The position numbers and the translations under genes are program-made. Of a DNA stretch of 64,000 nucleotides, positions 47,201 to 61,434 are shown piece after piece. Source of the DNA: Drosophila pseudoobscura (lineage: Eukaryota; Arthropoda; Insecta; Diptera; Drosophilidae); NCBI RefSeq assembly GCF_009870125.1, contig NC_046681.1:26806001-26870000 (forward strand), read 5' to 3'. How positions within the stretch are numbered: position 1 is the first letter of the stretch; each line of letters begins with the position of its first letter. Under the pieces are notes generated by a model that was not told the origin of the DNA, made no database searches, and saw only the letters and a list, made by a program, of their open reading frames with translations.

Positions 47201-50200
47201 GAGACCCTACGAGCTAGAGCAACAAAATCTTGTAACCAGACTCCTACGATATCACACTGAATCTAGTTTTCTTCAAAATAACGACAGGCCCTCTTCCGAC
47301 AAGAATCTGTGGCATCCACAGTATTGAAGATACGCGAAAGCTTAATGAGAATCATAGAGTATGACCATATCTAGCAGATTGCCGCATCTAGATCCGAGCG
47401 GACTATTATTATAGCCAGAATCAACAAATTAAACACTGGCTTACACACTTTCTGTCTCTCTCTCACACACTCTTTGTCGTGCAATGTGTGCGCGCTCTGG
47501 CGGAGGAGAGCCATACAGACTGAGTATAGGGGATAAATGTAGGATTCCCCTTCGTTTTCTCTCAAATTTAATCTGCTATTAGCCCTAAAATATAAACGAG
47601 TTTATGTCCTTCTGCTAGCTGGAATCTGAATGAAGCTGGATAATGATGAAAACGGTGGGAAATTCGCGTAGAAATCTTCTAAGCTTTTGGATGGCTTGTT
47701 TCCATCTTCTCGTCAAAACCTTGATACCCGCTGCAAGAGCATAGCAAGGCAGAGAAGGCCTGCAAATTTCCCTGGAGTGGCGTTTAAAGCCACTGAAGGC
47801 GAAGCTGAAAACTGAAGTTGAAGCCAAAGAGGACATGGACATGGAAATGGAATGGAGTGGACAGGCGGAAGACAGGCGGAGCAGCGGCAGCTGGAAATCT
47901 AAAAATCTGAATGGCTCTAGCTTTAAGAGGCAGCCCGTCAGCTATTTATAGCCGGGGAGGGCTCTGGCTCCTCATCCGCTCAATCCACACATAAATAAAG
48001 CAAACACATGAGAACGCGACTCACGAAAGTTGTTGGCAGCCAGAAAACTGAAAGTCATATTTGATGAGAGACGGAGAAAGCGAGGGGGAGAAAGCAGCAC
48101 CCAACCCACGAGAATCCTCGCAAAGTCAAACAAAAGAGTGGCAGGAGAGGGAGAATAGAAGGTGGACTCACCGTGCAGACTGCGGCAAAGGAGTCTGCCG
48201 CCGAGGGCAGCGTGGAGTGGTCGAGGCCCAGCAGGATGACGGTGGCATACACGAAGATGCAGCCCACCGCGGTGATGTTGCTCAGCTTCGGGCTGGAAAG
48301 TTTAATTGCCCTGTGGAGGAGGAAAGTGCAGAGTAAGCAACCGACGAGAGAGAGAGGCCCCTGCCGCGGGCCCTGGACTTACTTGAGCTTCCGAAAGTGC
48401 AGATTGAAGGCGAGGAAGGCGATGGCCAGGGCAATGCCCACGCTCGAGAGGGTGGCGATGGTGTAGAAGGCCAGCGGGGCGATGGTGGCCACTCGCAGCT
48501 TGAAGACCCGCTTGGCGATGGGCACCTGGCCGCTGTGCCACTTGACGGGTCGGCAGCGGGGGCAGCGGAAGTCCAGGGCATCCGTGGCGGGATAGTACAG
48601 CGCAATGGGCTCCAGCAGGCCCCGCTGGATCTGGTAGAAGGCCGTGGTGCCCACACGATCCGGACCGCTGAACGAGACGGGACCCTGCGGCGGAGTATCG
48701 AAAGAAGAAACCAATCAGAAGCGGCTCTCATAGCCGGACCCTTTCGCCCTCCTTACGGATACGCCCAGGAAGTGGAGCTTGCCCATCTGCTGCAGGAACT
48801 CCCAGGCCATGTCGCTGCGCGTGTAGTCGAATCCGTCCAGCTTCGACTGGGCCTCGTTGCGGCGCCAGTGCTCCTCGGAGGCGCGCAGGGCCAGGGCTAT
48901 GGCCCACACGGCGTCGTACGTCTGCGGCGCGTACTGCGAGATGGCCTCCGGGAAGAGGTGGCTCCCAGTGGCACGCCTGCGCCGGCTGCTCGACTCCGAA
49001 TCCACATCCACATCCAAATCCGATTGTGGTGCGGCACGCTTGCGGTTGCCACCGGCTGGGGATGCCGCATCCTGGCCATGGAACTGTGCAAATTGCTTGC
49101 GCAGCTGCGAGTTAAACATGTGATTGTTCTGCCAAGTGGAATCGAATGGAAATGGAAATGGAAATGTCGGCGATTAAACAGGCCACAGAATGGCGCAGGA
49201 ATATGGCTTGTAATGGGATTGCCTAGTCCTGGCCGTCGCCACGTCCTCGTTCGCCTCCGAACGAGGCACTAAAATGCTCATAAAAACGCGCGCGATGACA
49301 GGCAGGACTTGCAATCACCATCACAATCACAATCGGCCAAGGACATGGCCAGTGGCCAATGGCCGATGGCTGGGGATTGTCTAATCAAATAAATCATTCG
49401 AGGGCAGACAGGGAAAGGCAGAAAGGACCTTCTGCTTACCAGTCCGCTGTAGCTGACGTTGTTACCCACGATGCTGTTGTGGGTGGAGACCACAATGAGG
49501 TTCTCGACGGCCAGCTGGAGCTCGTGGTTGGTGCAGGCGGTGCGCTGGTCGGGCCACCACGGCGCCCCCATGCTCTCGTGCAGGATCCAGGCGTAGTCCG
49601 CCCCGAACATGCGCAGCCTGTAGGCCTCGCAGAGGATCTGTGGGGCCAGCTCCTGCGAGAAGCTGCCGATAATGATGCGCGTGTCAGTCTCCTGCGGGGG
49701 CAAGACCATTTGTCATTTGTTGCAAACACCCCACAGGCCCCCAACCCCCCTTGGATGCTCACCCTCAGGAGTAAAAGCTGCTCCTTGAAGTCCGTGGCCG
49801 CGAATGTGATGGTGGCCGCACAGGAAATGTTCGCGGCCTCCAGCTCCGTCACCAGATTGTTCACCGCCAGCGAGTGCACCTCCTCGTTCTGCGAGAAGGT
49901 GGTCACCGTGCCCCAGCCGAAGCGCCGGATGAAGGCGATGCGCGCCGGATTGTGCGAGGAGTCCGGGGCCACGGTGCGATAGAAGTAGGGGAACTCCCGC
50001 CTGTCGCTCAGCGCCGGCGAGGTGGAGCCGAACGAGACCTTTAATTTGGAGGAGCAATCGTTAGCAGTCCTGTGGAGGCGCGTGTGGGGGGCGGGGGGTG
50101 TGTCGGAGGCCGCTTAAAATGCAAGACATGCCGCAAGACATCCACATGCCACATGTCTGCAAAGTTTCGCCTCTCATTTAACATATTTCGGGGGGCAGAG

Positions 50201-51690
50201 AGGCGGGATGAAGCGGCAAATGAAACTTCAAAGGTTAAATGCAAATGTCGGGAGGTCGAAAGGAGGTCGGGAGGATGCGTAAGTGAATTTGTGGACCTCA
50301 TAATTTGTGGTGCGTGGCAGTGTTTATGGCGTATGGTTTATGGGGTGCTGCAGGACTCATCCCTGGCCCCCGCCTGGCCCCGCCTGGCCCGGCATTTATG
50401 CTAATCGAAAGCCAAGCACGTGAGTTGATTAGGTTCGAGCGGGATATTTGCATTTTAATCAGCCCCAGTATCCCCCCCCCTGGACTCACCTGCACAATAT
50501 TCCAGTACGGCACCACCTTGGCCAGGCTCTCGGTGACCTCCGAGCAGGCGGATCCGAGCAGCATCACCATTCGCGTCGAGGGCTGTGTGTAGATGGCATG
50601 GAAGAAGCGATCCACGCCCACGCCAGGATCGCACTGCATTCCAGGAGAAAGAGAGGGGAACCACATTAAGCCAGATGCAGAGATGGGAGATGGGAGTGTC
50701 CCCCGTTTCGGCGTCATAAAAACGCGTCAAGATGCCGCAATAAACATTTTTAAAATGTCAACTTTGATAGAGAGAGTCCTTGTATGCGGGTTGTACATTT
50801 GCGTGCCCCATCAAACCGGAAAGAAATGGCAATAAAAGAGCCCCAAAAACGAGGACGCAGACGATGAAACGTTGATGACATATTTCCAGCTGCTGCCGCT
50901 GCTGTTGCAGATTTTCTTATTAAGTTTTAATGTTGCACGCGCCACTAAATGAAAATTCAATTTCGTAATGGGAGCCCCGCTGTCCCCCCGCTCCACTCAC
51001 CTGCGTGTCGTTGGTGACCAGCTCGAGGGTGTAGCCGGGCAGGAGGCGCTTGCGGTTGATGTGCTCCACGGCCATGGTGGCGGCCCCCAGCTCGGAGATG
51101 CCGTCCGGGCGGGGGCCCCGCTTCGTGGAGAGCTCGAAGAGGCCGAGCAGGACGATTTTCCCGTGATTGCGCTGGATCTCCGCCTGGGACATGCGGCGCT
51201 CGCTCTCGAACACCTGGTTGACCTTCAGGTAGCGCTGCCGGGTGGCCGGCGGCGCGAAGGGCTGCGCCGAGGAGTTCGTGATGCTCGGCAGATTGCTCTG
51301 CGAATTGAGGCGCTGCCGCCGCTTGACTTTCGTCCGTTTGTACTTCCAATTGGAGCGATGCTGCGGCCCCAACAACGGCAGCTCCATCTCCATCTCCAGC
51401 TCCTGTTCCGTGTGTGCTCCGGCTCCAGAGGAACGTTGCTGCCACTGGAGGCTGCCACTAATTGAGGCATCGCCACCTGGCGACGGCTTAATTGCCACAC
51501 TCTGATGATGATGATGATGGTCACGGCCCAGGCCCAGGCCCAGACCGAGGGCCTGCAGCTCTGCCGACGATTCCATGGCTGCGGCTGCCGCTGCCGTCCA
51601 GGCGAGGGCCAGCACCAGGCCCAATCCGAGGGCCAGCCATCGGCAGTATCTCGTTTGGGGCCAGTGAGTTATGCGCATCCCGTCGGCCAT
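44213..51690 (-). CDS. GABA-B-R3: Metabotropic GABA-B receptor subtype 3 (ten exons)
   Basis: Exons, in transcript order: 51690-51001, 50633-50490, 50038-49763, 49691-49440, 49128-48757, 48684-48383, 48310-48172, 46328-46053, 45926-45608 and 45555-44213. All junctions are GT-AG and in frame, giving 1370 aa. ATG 51690 precedes a signal/anchor sequence (about 14-38). A low-complexity linker with a His run leads to the extracellular Venus-flytrap domain from about 175 (KIVLLGLFELS, IVQVSFGSTSPALSDR). Seven transmembrane helices span about 645-915, among them the ARVYLLSAGF, ILLVCGLLLVDALLV and ALILTSTTATLCLLF segments. A coiled coil (KKEIQALDAEIRKLERLLESG, about 950-975) and a cytoplasmic tail of about 390 residues follow. 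This is a class C GPCR of neuronal plasma membranes, coupling GABA to G proteins. Subtype 3 is insect-specific and its ligand response is less certain than for R1/R2. Exon 5 carries a species-variable Arg/Asp/Ser-rich insert. No damage is seen. Confidence 0.94.
46329..48171 (-). other. GABA-B-R3: GABA-B-R3 intron 7, 1.8 kb
   Basis: The only long intron within the coding region, splitting the transmembrane domain between helices 2 and 3. It is AT-rich at 46.7-47.6 kb and shows no nested gene. The other introns measure 367, 451, 71, 311, 72, 72, 126 and 52 bp; the last is near the lower limit for Drosophila. Confidence 0.7.
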
Positions 51691-54600
51691 GTGCCCTCGC
51701 CCATTAATCACCAAGGCATTGGAGTAGTCGTCGGCTATCTATCGGAAGGCGGCTGCAGCGGCTATAAACACGGGACACACACTCCTGGCAGGACTCCTGC
51801 TGCTCGAACACGGAATATATATCGCCGTTTTATGCACTGACTGTGTGCCGACAGGATACGCTTATCGTTTCACTCTCCCGATCCCGCTCCGGCTCCCGCT
51901 GCTCCTCCTCCGCCGCTTGGATTGGCGTCAATTTTATCGCCTTTTTATTGGCCTCACTTTTGGTCTCATTTCACACACACACACACAGTGACTCTGAAAG
52001 TATTGGGCCATAAAAATATGCATGAGCGGGGGAGGCGAGGAGGGGAGGGGAGGAAGGAGCACCACCCTCAAGGCATTTGCACGCCAATTTGCCAGTCGAA
52101 AAGGATTAAGATGAAGTCCTCGATGCTCCTCCCCCCCAATCCCCCCTCCAATCCCCAATCCCCTCCTGCTGGCCATTACTTTTTATGCTAATGGCCAAAC
52201 ATTCGGCGCTTTGCTTTCACGTCGAGGCTTTTGGGCTACTTTTTCTCTGTTTTCCGAGTATCACGCGCCACAGATTTTCCCTCTGCATGCGCGTATGCAT
52301 AATTGTTTCGAGATTACCCACACCCCCCAGCAGCAGCAACCCCCCTCTCCCCCACCATTACCGCTTTTCTTTCTTTCATTCAGCGAGCAAGCGCTTAAAA
52401 TAACTTTTTGGCCCATTTTGTTCTTTGCTGGGTTTTTGTTCTTCGCAGAGAGGCGCAGTGGCGTGTCCGCCGAGGGGGGTGGGGAGGGGGCCACCTGAGC
52501 CCATTGCCCTCTGCTCCCAGCAGCTCCATCACTCAATGCCCCACTCTTAGCCTTCGCTCACCTGCACCCCAGCCACGGCTGACATTTGCCCTCTGCCCTG
52601 CTCTTAGCCCCTGTGCCCCCCTTTCCCAGGCGTCTCGTGCAACTAACATTTCATACGAGCCTTTCTACTAGTCCTAGTATTTCCATGGCTGTGCTTGTGC
52701 ACTGCGCAAAACTTAATCTCTTGATGGAGAGCAATACCCAAAAACTAAGAGCCCCTATGTCCCGAATTTCCAACATGGCGATGCCTTTACCACGAGAAAT
52801 AATAATGGATCATCTTTGTTTTGATTTCCTTCGAGTTTGATTACTTTTTGATTAGAAAAAAAGTCATTTCTGGTTAGAGATTTTTCTTTTAATTGAATAT
52901 TTCAATGGAGAACAAATGTTTCGAACACTATCTCTATGGAATAGCCTTTTCAAGGGTCCAATTTGAGTCTAAGGTAGTCTTTAAGGTAGAGTCTTGGCTC
53001 ATTATGGGTTTTCATTTCAATTTGATTTGAATTCGATGCAAAATTAGATACAGATTTATGGGAAAAAGCATGAAAATAAATAAATAAATAAAATATTTCT
53101 AAAGACATTGCGAAACGAATTTTTACGCAGAATAATTAAATACATAATTAATTAAATAATTAAATATTTTAATATAAATCATATCTTCACTGGTTAGACC
53201 AAAGTCTTGGTGGAACAATAAATAATTCAAGAACAATATATTCCGAATCTCTTCAAATATCTTTTCTAAACCCAAAATATATATTTAAAAGACTTTGAGA
53301 AAGACAAAGAAGTATAACCATACATAATCGTTCATAAGTCCCACTGAGATAGTCTCCTTATAGTCTCCTTCTCCCTTTATCATCAGCTACCACAGCCCTA
53401 GAACTCCATTGACTCCATCAGACTCCACATATTCCTGAGGAGCACTTTCGGAGTACCCAAACACACTTCTAGCAACACATTTAGAAACTGTCGTTATTAC
53501 GAAATGGTTGCTATTATATTTTCATGGCAGAAGTTGCCCATCTTTGGTATTTGCTTGCTCCAAAAACTCCAAAAAATATTAAAAATCAAAAACAAACCAA
53601 AATTTACTACAAAAAAGACCAACAATTGTTGGTTTCCTTCTTCAAAATATTTATACTCGCTTTGAATATCCTGTCTTTAGCCCATTCCCTGCAATATGGA
53701 CACTCGCCTCATGGAACCCATGGGAAATGGGAAATCATAAGAGTTTTCCACCCCCCACCATAAAGTTGGTACCAGTTTTAGGATGGGAAAGAATTTTATT
53801 CCCAAAACAGAACACTAAATCTGCTAGATATATGTGTATCTTTTAGCACTGCCTTTCCGCTAAAAACTGCAGAAAACCCCCGAAGAACATCAAGCTTTTT
53901 TATGCATTTTTGAAAGTTGAATTTCGCTCTTGAATAAAAAATAAAGTGATTTCGTTTGAATCAAATGCCAGCCTGGAGCAATCCCAAGCTATCCAAAAGT
54001 AGGGGTATTTTTCGGGCAGTGCATTTATGAATATTTAGCGACTGCTCGGCTCTGCTCTGCTTTTGGGTCCTTTCTATTATTCTGCCATATTTCACAATTG
54101 TTGCCGTGGTATTTAAACCTGCACTTATTTATGGCCGTGTGTGCAGTCCCCCCCCCCCACCTATCCGTGCCCCACCCCCACCCCTATGTGGCCATCGGCC
54201 CCTTTAGTTGTTATTTTCATGCTTGACATAAATTATGCAAAATGCTGGCTGCATTTGTAATTCTGATTCCATTTTGTGTGCTGCAACTGTGACTGCAGAC
54301 AGCTACAGGGGGGCGGTGAGCGGGGGGAGGGGGCACACAGTGTGGCAAGATAATAACTAAGGGAAACATTCAGTTGCCAGCATTTAATCCCGGCTAAAAC
54401 CCCTGCTAGTCCCCATTAGAGGGGCGGGGACTCTCTTCGCTCTCCAATCAATGATCATCAGAACAGCCCAGATATGTGGCGTGTGGCACAGCTCACTTAA
54501 CTGGTGGCAGCATGCCACATGCAACAAATACTCCTTGTCATAATCTCGGTTACTCTGCTCAGATGAGCATCCCATAGATCCCAGGCGCTCTTTAGTAGGA

Positions 54601-57600
54601 AATTGCATTCATAAATATTGCGTATACGCCACATGCCACACACGCACACACACGCCAGCACCGACACTCTTAAATGACAATTTATTGGCATTTGAAATGC
54701 GTCTCCATACATATTTGAGGCCGGAGATAATTCTATTTGTTTTATTTACTTCCAACCAGAGACGAAACGAAGACGAAGACGTGGACTTGGCCGACGACGA
54801 GGACGAAGTTCGAGGCTCGAAGAAAGACTCGGTTGCCGTTGCCGCTGGCTTTCTCCCGGATGTACACGCACGCGACGAGCTTCAGACCGCAACTGTTGTC
54901 CGCCGTGGCAGGCGCTACGCTTTTGACTGATAAATCCGTGATTCCCTGATTGAAGGATGCTGCAAAAGGGATGCCTCGTTCAACGTTCAACCGGCTTCAG
55001 TCGGGGACGCTCTCTCTCTCTCTCGGACAGGCCATTGCGTCGGCGCTGGCAAAAGCGCGCCAAAAAATTCATTCATGAAAAGCCTCCGCCGAGAGGGGGG
55101 CGGGGGGTTGGGGAGGAGCCAGCAACAAGCTGGGGAAAATTGAAAAATTGGTTGGAAAAGTTGAAGTTTAAATTATGCAAATTAATGCCCAACATGAAAC
55201 TAAATAATTTGCAACTGTTTTAATGAAAAATTCATTTATCCCGGCGAGCAGGAGAGCTGGCAAAGGAAGGACAGGCAGGCACTGGAGTGGGGAGGGGGGG
55301 ATTCGCATTTCCTGAGACTGAATCCTGGTCAGCACAATGCAAGGACACTCTTAATTATGGCTGGGAATGCCCTGCATGGGGGGCGGATGGGGCTTTTCCC
55401 AGCTGCCCTTTTTCTCAGCTTCGATTACGGAAGATAATTTGATTTCGCCTCCTTTTGGCCATTGCAAAAATTGCAATTAATTTCTGTCCGGCCTTTCTTC
55501 GGAAAACCTTTTGCAGAAATGTTTCCAGAGCCAAAGATTGCAGGACACCAAAGCGATGCCTCAGATATAGACGAGCTCATGGATTCCCGGGCAGAATTTG
55601 AGATTGGATTGCGACTTTTGTTTGGGTGCTGGAGGTGCTGGAGGCTCCCAGAGGTGGCAAATAAAATGCAATTACACCGCAAAACTCAATTCCAAGTGTC
55701 AAAAAGTTGCACTGCACTTAAGAAGTTAGAGAGGGGCACAGGGTGGTTAAGGGGCGTGGCAACACCTCCATTTACCCGTCACTCGAGGTGTTTGAGCAGC
55801 AATGAAAGGCCAAAGTTGAGGCAGAAGTAAAGCGGATTACGTGCAATTGTCGAGTGTCGACTCCTGGCTGCTCCTCCTCCGCCTCCTCCTCCGCCTCTTC
55901 CGCCTCCTGCAGACCTGAATAAATTCCAGATTTGACAGGCGCCCGATCTGGGGGATAATTTATAGTCCAAATGGATGATATATTGGGCCTCGCGTTCATG
56001 TTTTGCTTATGTTTTGCCCGTGAAACTAATTTTCCAGCCCCCCACGGCCCACGGCCCACGGCCTGGCCTCCATTTGCATTTTAAATGAGACGGGGAAGGG
56101 GGAGGGGCGGTGTGGCGGGGGGCCTGCCAACTTTTTACAATGCCACTTCGGAACTTCTCGCCGCTGTGGCTGTCCCTCTACGAGTCCTTCGTCCTACAGC
56201 GTGTGGCCGGGCACTCACCGGCAACTATTTTTGTTTGTGTCTCGTGTTTCGCTCTTTGTTTGCGGACACTTGGCAAATTGGCAGCTCGCAGATGCCACAC
56301 GGCAGAGGGGGGAAGTGGGGGATGGGCCCTCTGCCCAGGTTCCCGTGGCGCACACGGCGTATGCGTAATTTAGTGCTGCAAATTTGCACTTTTGTGACTT
56401 GTTTAAAGATACAGATACGGCAGTGCCCTGCTCTGCCGAGGCGGCGGCAGAGGCAGCACTTAAAATCAGAAATTCAATTATCTCCCACCCACCCACAGAC
56501 ACCACAGACGCACCACCCCCCAGGGAAGGGGGGGATAGGGAGGCCCTCCATGTCTCCATTTCCATTTCGCACGCACTTTTCACACCTGCGTGCCTCCTGC
56601 GTGTGCCCCCTGCCGCCCCCTCTGCTGCCTATTCAGATGTTGACAAAGGTGTGGGGGGTGGGAGGGGCGTGAGGGGCGTGTGGGGCTTGTGGGGCGTGTG
56701 GAGTGGATGGGAGTACAACTTTATTGTTCCTCCGAGTTTTTAGTTGCCGGGAAAGTATTATGCCCCACCCCCTCCTGCCACACTTCTTGCCACGCTTCGG
56801 CCAGGGGGATTGAGATGGAACGCCAGAGATATAATCGCATAATGGAGGCCCCTCTTCGAGTGGATCCATCGCAAATCTCTTCGGCTCGGCTGTCAGAACA
56901 ATTTAATTATAATTTTCTTCGTTTTTTTCGGTGGAAAATTCATTATCGTCGGCGGGAAATTAGCTTGAAAACAATTAACACCTGTTCGCCGGCAGCTGCT
57001 CCTGGCAGGAGGCTCCGCACTTCAAAAACTAACAACAAGCAGGCCTTTAATGGTGGGGGGGGGGCTTCGCTCTCTCCCTCTCTCCCTCTCTCTTATTCTA
57101 ATGAAAAAAGTTGCACAAAAAAGTTTTCAAATTACAACGGAAATCCGTGAAAATCCTTTTAACAAAGCAAAACATGACCATCAAGGTGGGGCAGGGGCAG
57201 GGCCAGGGGCAGGGGCGGGGGGCACGGCCTCGAGTCGGGATGATGATGATGATGCTGGTTATGATGGCGCTTTAAACAGACTTCTTCCATCTGCCGCAGG
57301 GCTCTCCCCCGCACGTGGCAGGGTCCATGCCGCGGTTTACCGCCACAGAGCTGCGGCTGAAGCTTGTAAATTGATTTGGTGGCACAGCTCTGGAGAGGCG
57401 ACAACCGCGACAGTGAAGAAAACTATGTGCACACCGATGGAGGCATATATTTGCAGGACGAAGCACTAATCAAAGTTGTTTCAAGGACAATACAGGCCTG
57501 AGGAGAGCTAGGAAATAAGTAGAGCCTCTCAAATAGTCACGAATCACAGCTGAAGATTCACTCTAGGCGGCTTAAAAGATACAAGATACAGCAGGGCTTG

Positions 57601-60600
57601 GGTAGAGGCACACTCGTGGAGGAACAGAGCGGAAGTCTTGGTGGAAAGAAGGCCCCAAACAGGCAGATCTTGGGCCAGAAAGAGCTTTCAAGACTTGGCA
57701 GCCCAGCAAAGGCTTGAAGGAGTACCTTTCTAGCACCTTTCTGGGGATCTATGAAGCATTTGCAGTCACTCACGACTCTTCACGACTCCTCACGCTGCTC
57801 ACGCATCATGCCACATCACTCTGCCGCTGCCAGCCCTAACCAACCGCAGTGTTCAATCTTGGAATACATTTCCACGCACTTTCCAAACTTTATTTATTGA
57901 CTGCGGCTGAGACGACTACACCTCGCCCTCCCCTGCCCTCCACCTACCCCTCGTGGTGGCAACAACAGCCGCTGCCTGCCGTTGGGAAACTTTTAATGAA
58001 AAATATTCAATTTTTCAGGTGTTGCAAATATTTAACATTTCGCAACTTTCGGCGTGGATGAGTGGATGTGTGGATGTGTGTGCTCTCCCTGTCTCTACTG
58101 TCATGTGCCACGTTCCACGCTCCACGCTCCACGCTCCACCTGCGGTTAGCGAGTGGTTTCTGCCCCAGCCTCCCCGCCCCGCCCCACCACAACAGTGGAA
58201 AAAGGTTTAACCAGGGCATGCAGGGGCCCCAGAAAGTGCGGGGGGGAAAAAAACCAACTCTAAAGCATTTTAAATGTTAATTAAGAATGGAACGAAATCG
58301 GATAATTTGCATGTGCCCTCCGTCCCATGCCCCATGCCACACACCGCTTTGGTCGCTAATAGAATTAGGTTTTTGTTTTCGGCCCCTCAAATTCTATTAG
58401 CCAGGCCCCAAAAACCGCTAGAGAGAGAGGGGTGGAGCGGGGAGAGGGGGTGCAACGGCCCTGAGCTAAGGCCAAATTGAAGTTCATTCGATTTGCGCTG
58501 CAGATCTGCAGCTTTAACTCGATTTGGCTTCGATTGATTGACATTTGTGCGGCGGCTTGATTTGGTTACAGCCACACGTTTCGGCCCTGAACGACTCCGC
58601 CACTGCCACATGGCAGCCCCCTCGATGAGGAGGGGGGGTGCTCTGGTATGCTGCCTCGTGCGGCACAGTCGATGGACTGTTGAGTGCCGGCGGTGGCAGG
58701 GCTGCTTTTATATTGCACGCGCCAGCATCCAGCAGCCGAGGAAGCCTTCAATTTGTTTCAATCTTGTGGCAGGCAGTCGCTCTCTGGGAGATATCTCAGA
58801 GATAGCTCTCTCTCACTTTTATCTCTTACTGTTGCTGTCTCTTTCTAGGCACGTAAAATCCCATTCCGGCCGGCATCAAGGCATATTCTAAGGAAGGTAA
58901 GGGGCTGCCGGTTGTATTTTGGGGTATACTTCGGGGAGAGCGTCTGAATATGCAGTGGAATGCGGACTATTTGCTGGCTGGCTTCGGTTTTTACAGAATT
59001 AATCATGCACAAGACATGTAATCCGTTTACATGTCTCTTGGGAGCTCCCCTTTGAAGCCTTTGCTGCTGCACTCGAATCCAGCTTCAACTTTCTCCATCA
59101 TGCACAAGCCATAAATGTTGTTTTGGTTTCTTGGGGCCTGTACTAAGCCTCTGTCTCGAGCCTAGCGCTTTGCTATTGGCTTATGAGGCCCGAAAGCCAT
59201 CCCCAGCTGCGTACTCGGGCATTATCTGTTGAAGCAATCGCTTCCGCGTCTCCCTGGGCCCTTGAGAGGTCCTTCCGTGGCCAAATAGAGTCCTCACCTC
59301 ACCAGCCCTCATCCCAAATCTGGACATGCCGGCTGTGGACTGTGGGTAAACAAACAACAGCTGTTGCCAGGCCAGAGCTTCCTCTTAGCCCGTACACACA
59401 CCGCTTTATGGCCCTCAAAATAAGTGCCAACCATAATTCTGGGACTCTCTCGATGCCATAAACCCTGCCATAATCATGGCAGAGGCTGGCGCCTGCGCTG
59501 TCCGTCCCCGAGAGCGGGCCGGAATGTGCGAGCAGGTCCGCAGGCCAGGGCCGTGCGTGCGAGCGGGATGCATCGTAAACAAAACGATGCAACAGTCTGT
59601 GCCTCGAAGCCTCGGAAAATTCAGGTATTTCCGTCTCGGCGCCAGAAAGAGATGGGTCGTAAACAAAGACAGCTGTCTTTGGTGTCATTGTACTGCTCTG
59701 ACAGAGGCGGCCGCCGCACCGTGCCACACAGAGCACAGCACGACATCGCGCAACGTGCGCTGAGAGTGCCCGTGTCCGTGTCCCGGCCCGGCTCGGCCCG
59801 GCTGAGTGGGTCAGGTGCAGGCGCCCCCCAAAATCCGGTATGCGCCAGCTGCGCGTGACTCGCCTTCCTTCTCAGACGGGAGACGGGAGACGGGAGACCT
59901 CCGCCTCTTCGGTGTGTCTCTGTGTGCAAGTTCTGTGCAATTTTTAGACCCAATCGACTTCTTGTGCCCCTCGAAGACTGACCCCTAATTGGCTTTTGGC
60001 TTTGACTCTGTCGCTGGCTCTTATGTAAGTCAACCTTTCGTCGGAGAAAGACAAAGAGGAAGAGGAAGAGAGAGAGTTGTCGCTGATCCATCACGCAATG
60101 CCCCCCGCACCCCCACCCGCCCCCGCCCCGGCATCAGTCTTCGAGCTGCTCATATATTATGGAAATTGGCCCTATAATAGGGGCTATCATTTGTGGCTGT
60201 GCCTCTGGCTGTTTTTGAAAACATTTTGTGCCGTTTATAGAACCCTTGCCCCCTGTCCCCTGCCCCTGCCCCCTGCCCACTGTCCCTGCTGCACCTGCAC
60301 TTCCCTCTAATTAAAATGACAAATCGGTAAACATACAAAATGCCTTCTTCATCTTTTGGGCTGGCATTTGCTGTGCCAACGAGGCGTATGCGTAATATAC
60401 TCGTCTCTGGGTCTCTCTCACACCCTTCGGCGCACAATTTTCCACTTTTCCACTTAAATTTCTATTCGCGATCCACGCAAGTCATGCCGCAACTCATGCC
60501 GCAATCATTTACTTGAATTATTCCCATGATGAAGCGGCCCTCTCAATGACGGGGTGGTTTGTTTTTAGAGAGGGCTTTGGCATTGGACTAGAGGCTAGAA

Positions 60601-61434
60601 GGTTCTAGAAAGAGACAAGAGAGGGGGTTTGAGGGGCAGTATGGGGATATCTAGTCTACCTCTTACTCGTCTTTCCAGTTTGGAGCCGAGTTTTGGCTGG
60701 TTTTCGCGGTGGCAAGCCTCTTAGGAGAGCAGTAGATTCCCTGCGATTCAAGTACTTTCGGGTACAGAAGATGAGTTCTTCAGGAATGTATCTTTACGAT
60801 CCAAATCTACTCCTAAATGTAAACCTTTCTGGATGAAACATTTAGCTTCGAAGTGGCTCTCCCTTGCCTTCCTCCAGGGTATGCCCCAGTCGTTCCCCAT
60901 GCCTCCCCGTTAATTCCTTTTCCTACTATATTATCTGTGTATCTCGACTTGTGGCAATTCTTCCCGAAACGAAAGATTTAAAGTGTGTCAAAGTGCAATA
61001 AACAATTGTCGTTTGTTTTTGGGTGTCAAAAACTACGGGAGGGGGGGGGGGACGGGGGGCCTCTGCCAAAGACATAAACGGAAACAGATGAGGGCACCTT
61101 CTGACGCGCTTTCGCTGCCGTCATTAGTCGCCTCTCCCTCTCGCACTTGGGGCGGTGGGGGGCGGAAGAGGGAACCCTTACGTGGCAAAAACAAAGCCAA
61201 AGAAATGTGAAGGGGGACGTTGCGGGGGGACGGGGGGGGGGGGGGACGACGACTGGTTCTTGGTCCGCCATTGCTTAAATTAAATTTATTGCTCACTTTC
61301 CGTTCAATTGCCGAGCCCAGCGGACATCGAAGCGCTCACTTGGTGGCCATCTGCTCCTCCGCCAGAGATCCGTGCCGTGCTCTGTCGTGCTCTGCCGCGT
61401 TTAAATAGCGTAATAGTCGCCGTATTCGACGATC
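51691..61434. other. Region between GABA-B-R3 and the right-edge gene
   Basis: No supported gene in 9.7 kb. On the minus strand just upstream of GABA-B-R3, an initiator-like CAGTCAGTGC near 51836-51846 overlaps GCATAAAACGG and could mark its start. An AT-rich block at 52.85-53.95 kb contains degraded A/T repeats and no frame. Tandem CCACG/TCCACG copies occur at 58108-58140 and GGGAGAC repeats near 59876. The remainder is mixed-composition DNA that may hold enhancers of either flanking gene. Confidence 0.5.

Noticed and set aside
52850..53950. AT-rich block as a possible transposon
   Set aside because: No terminal repeats, target-site duplication or protein remnant could be found by eye.
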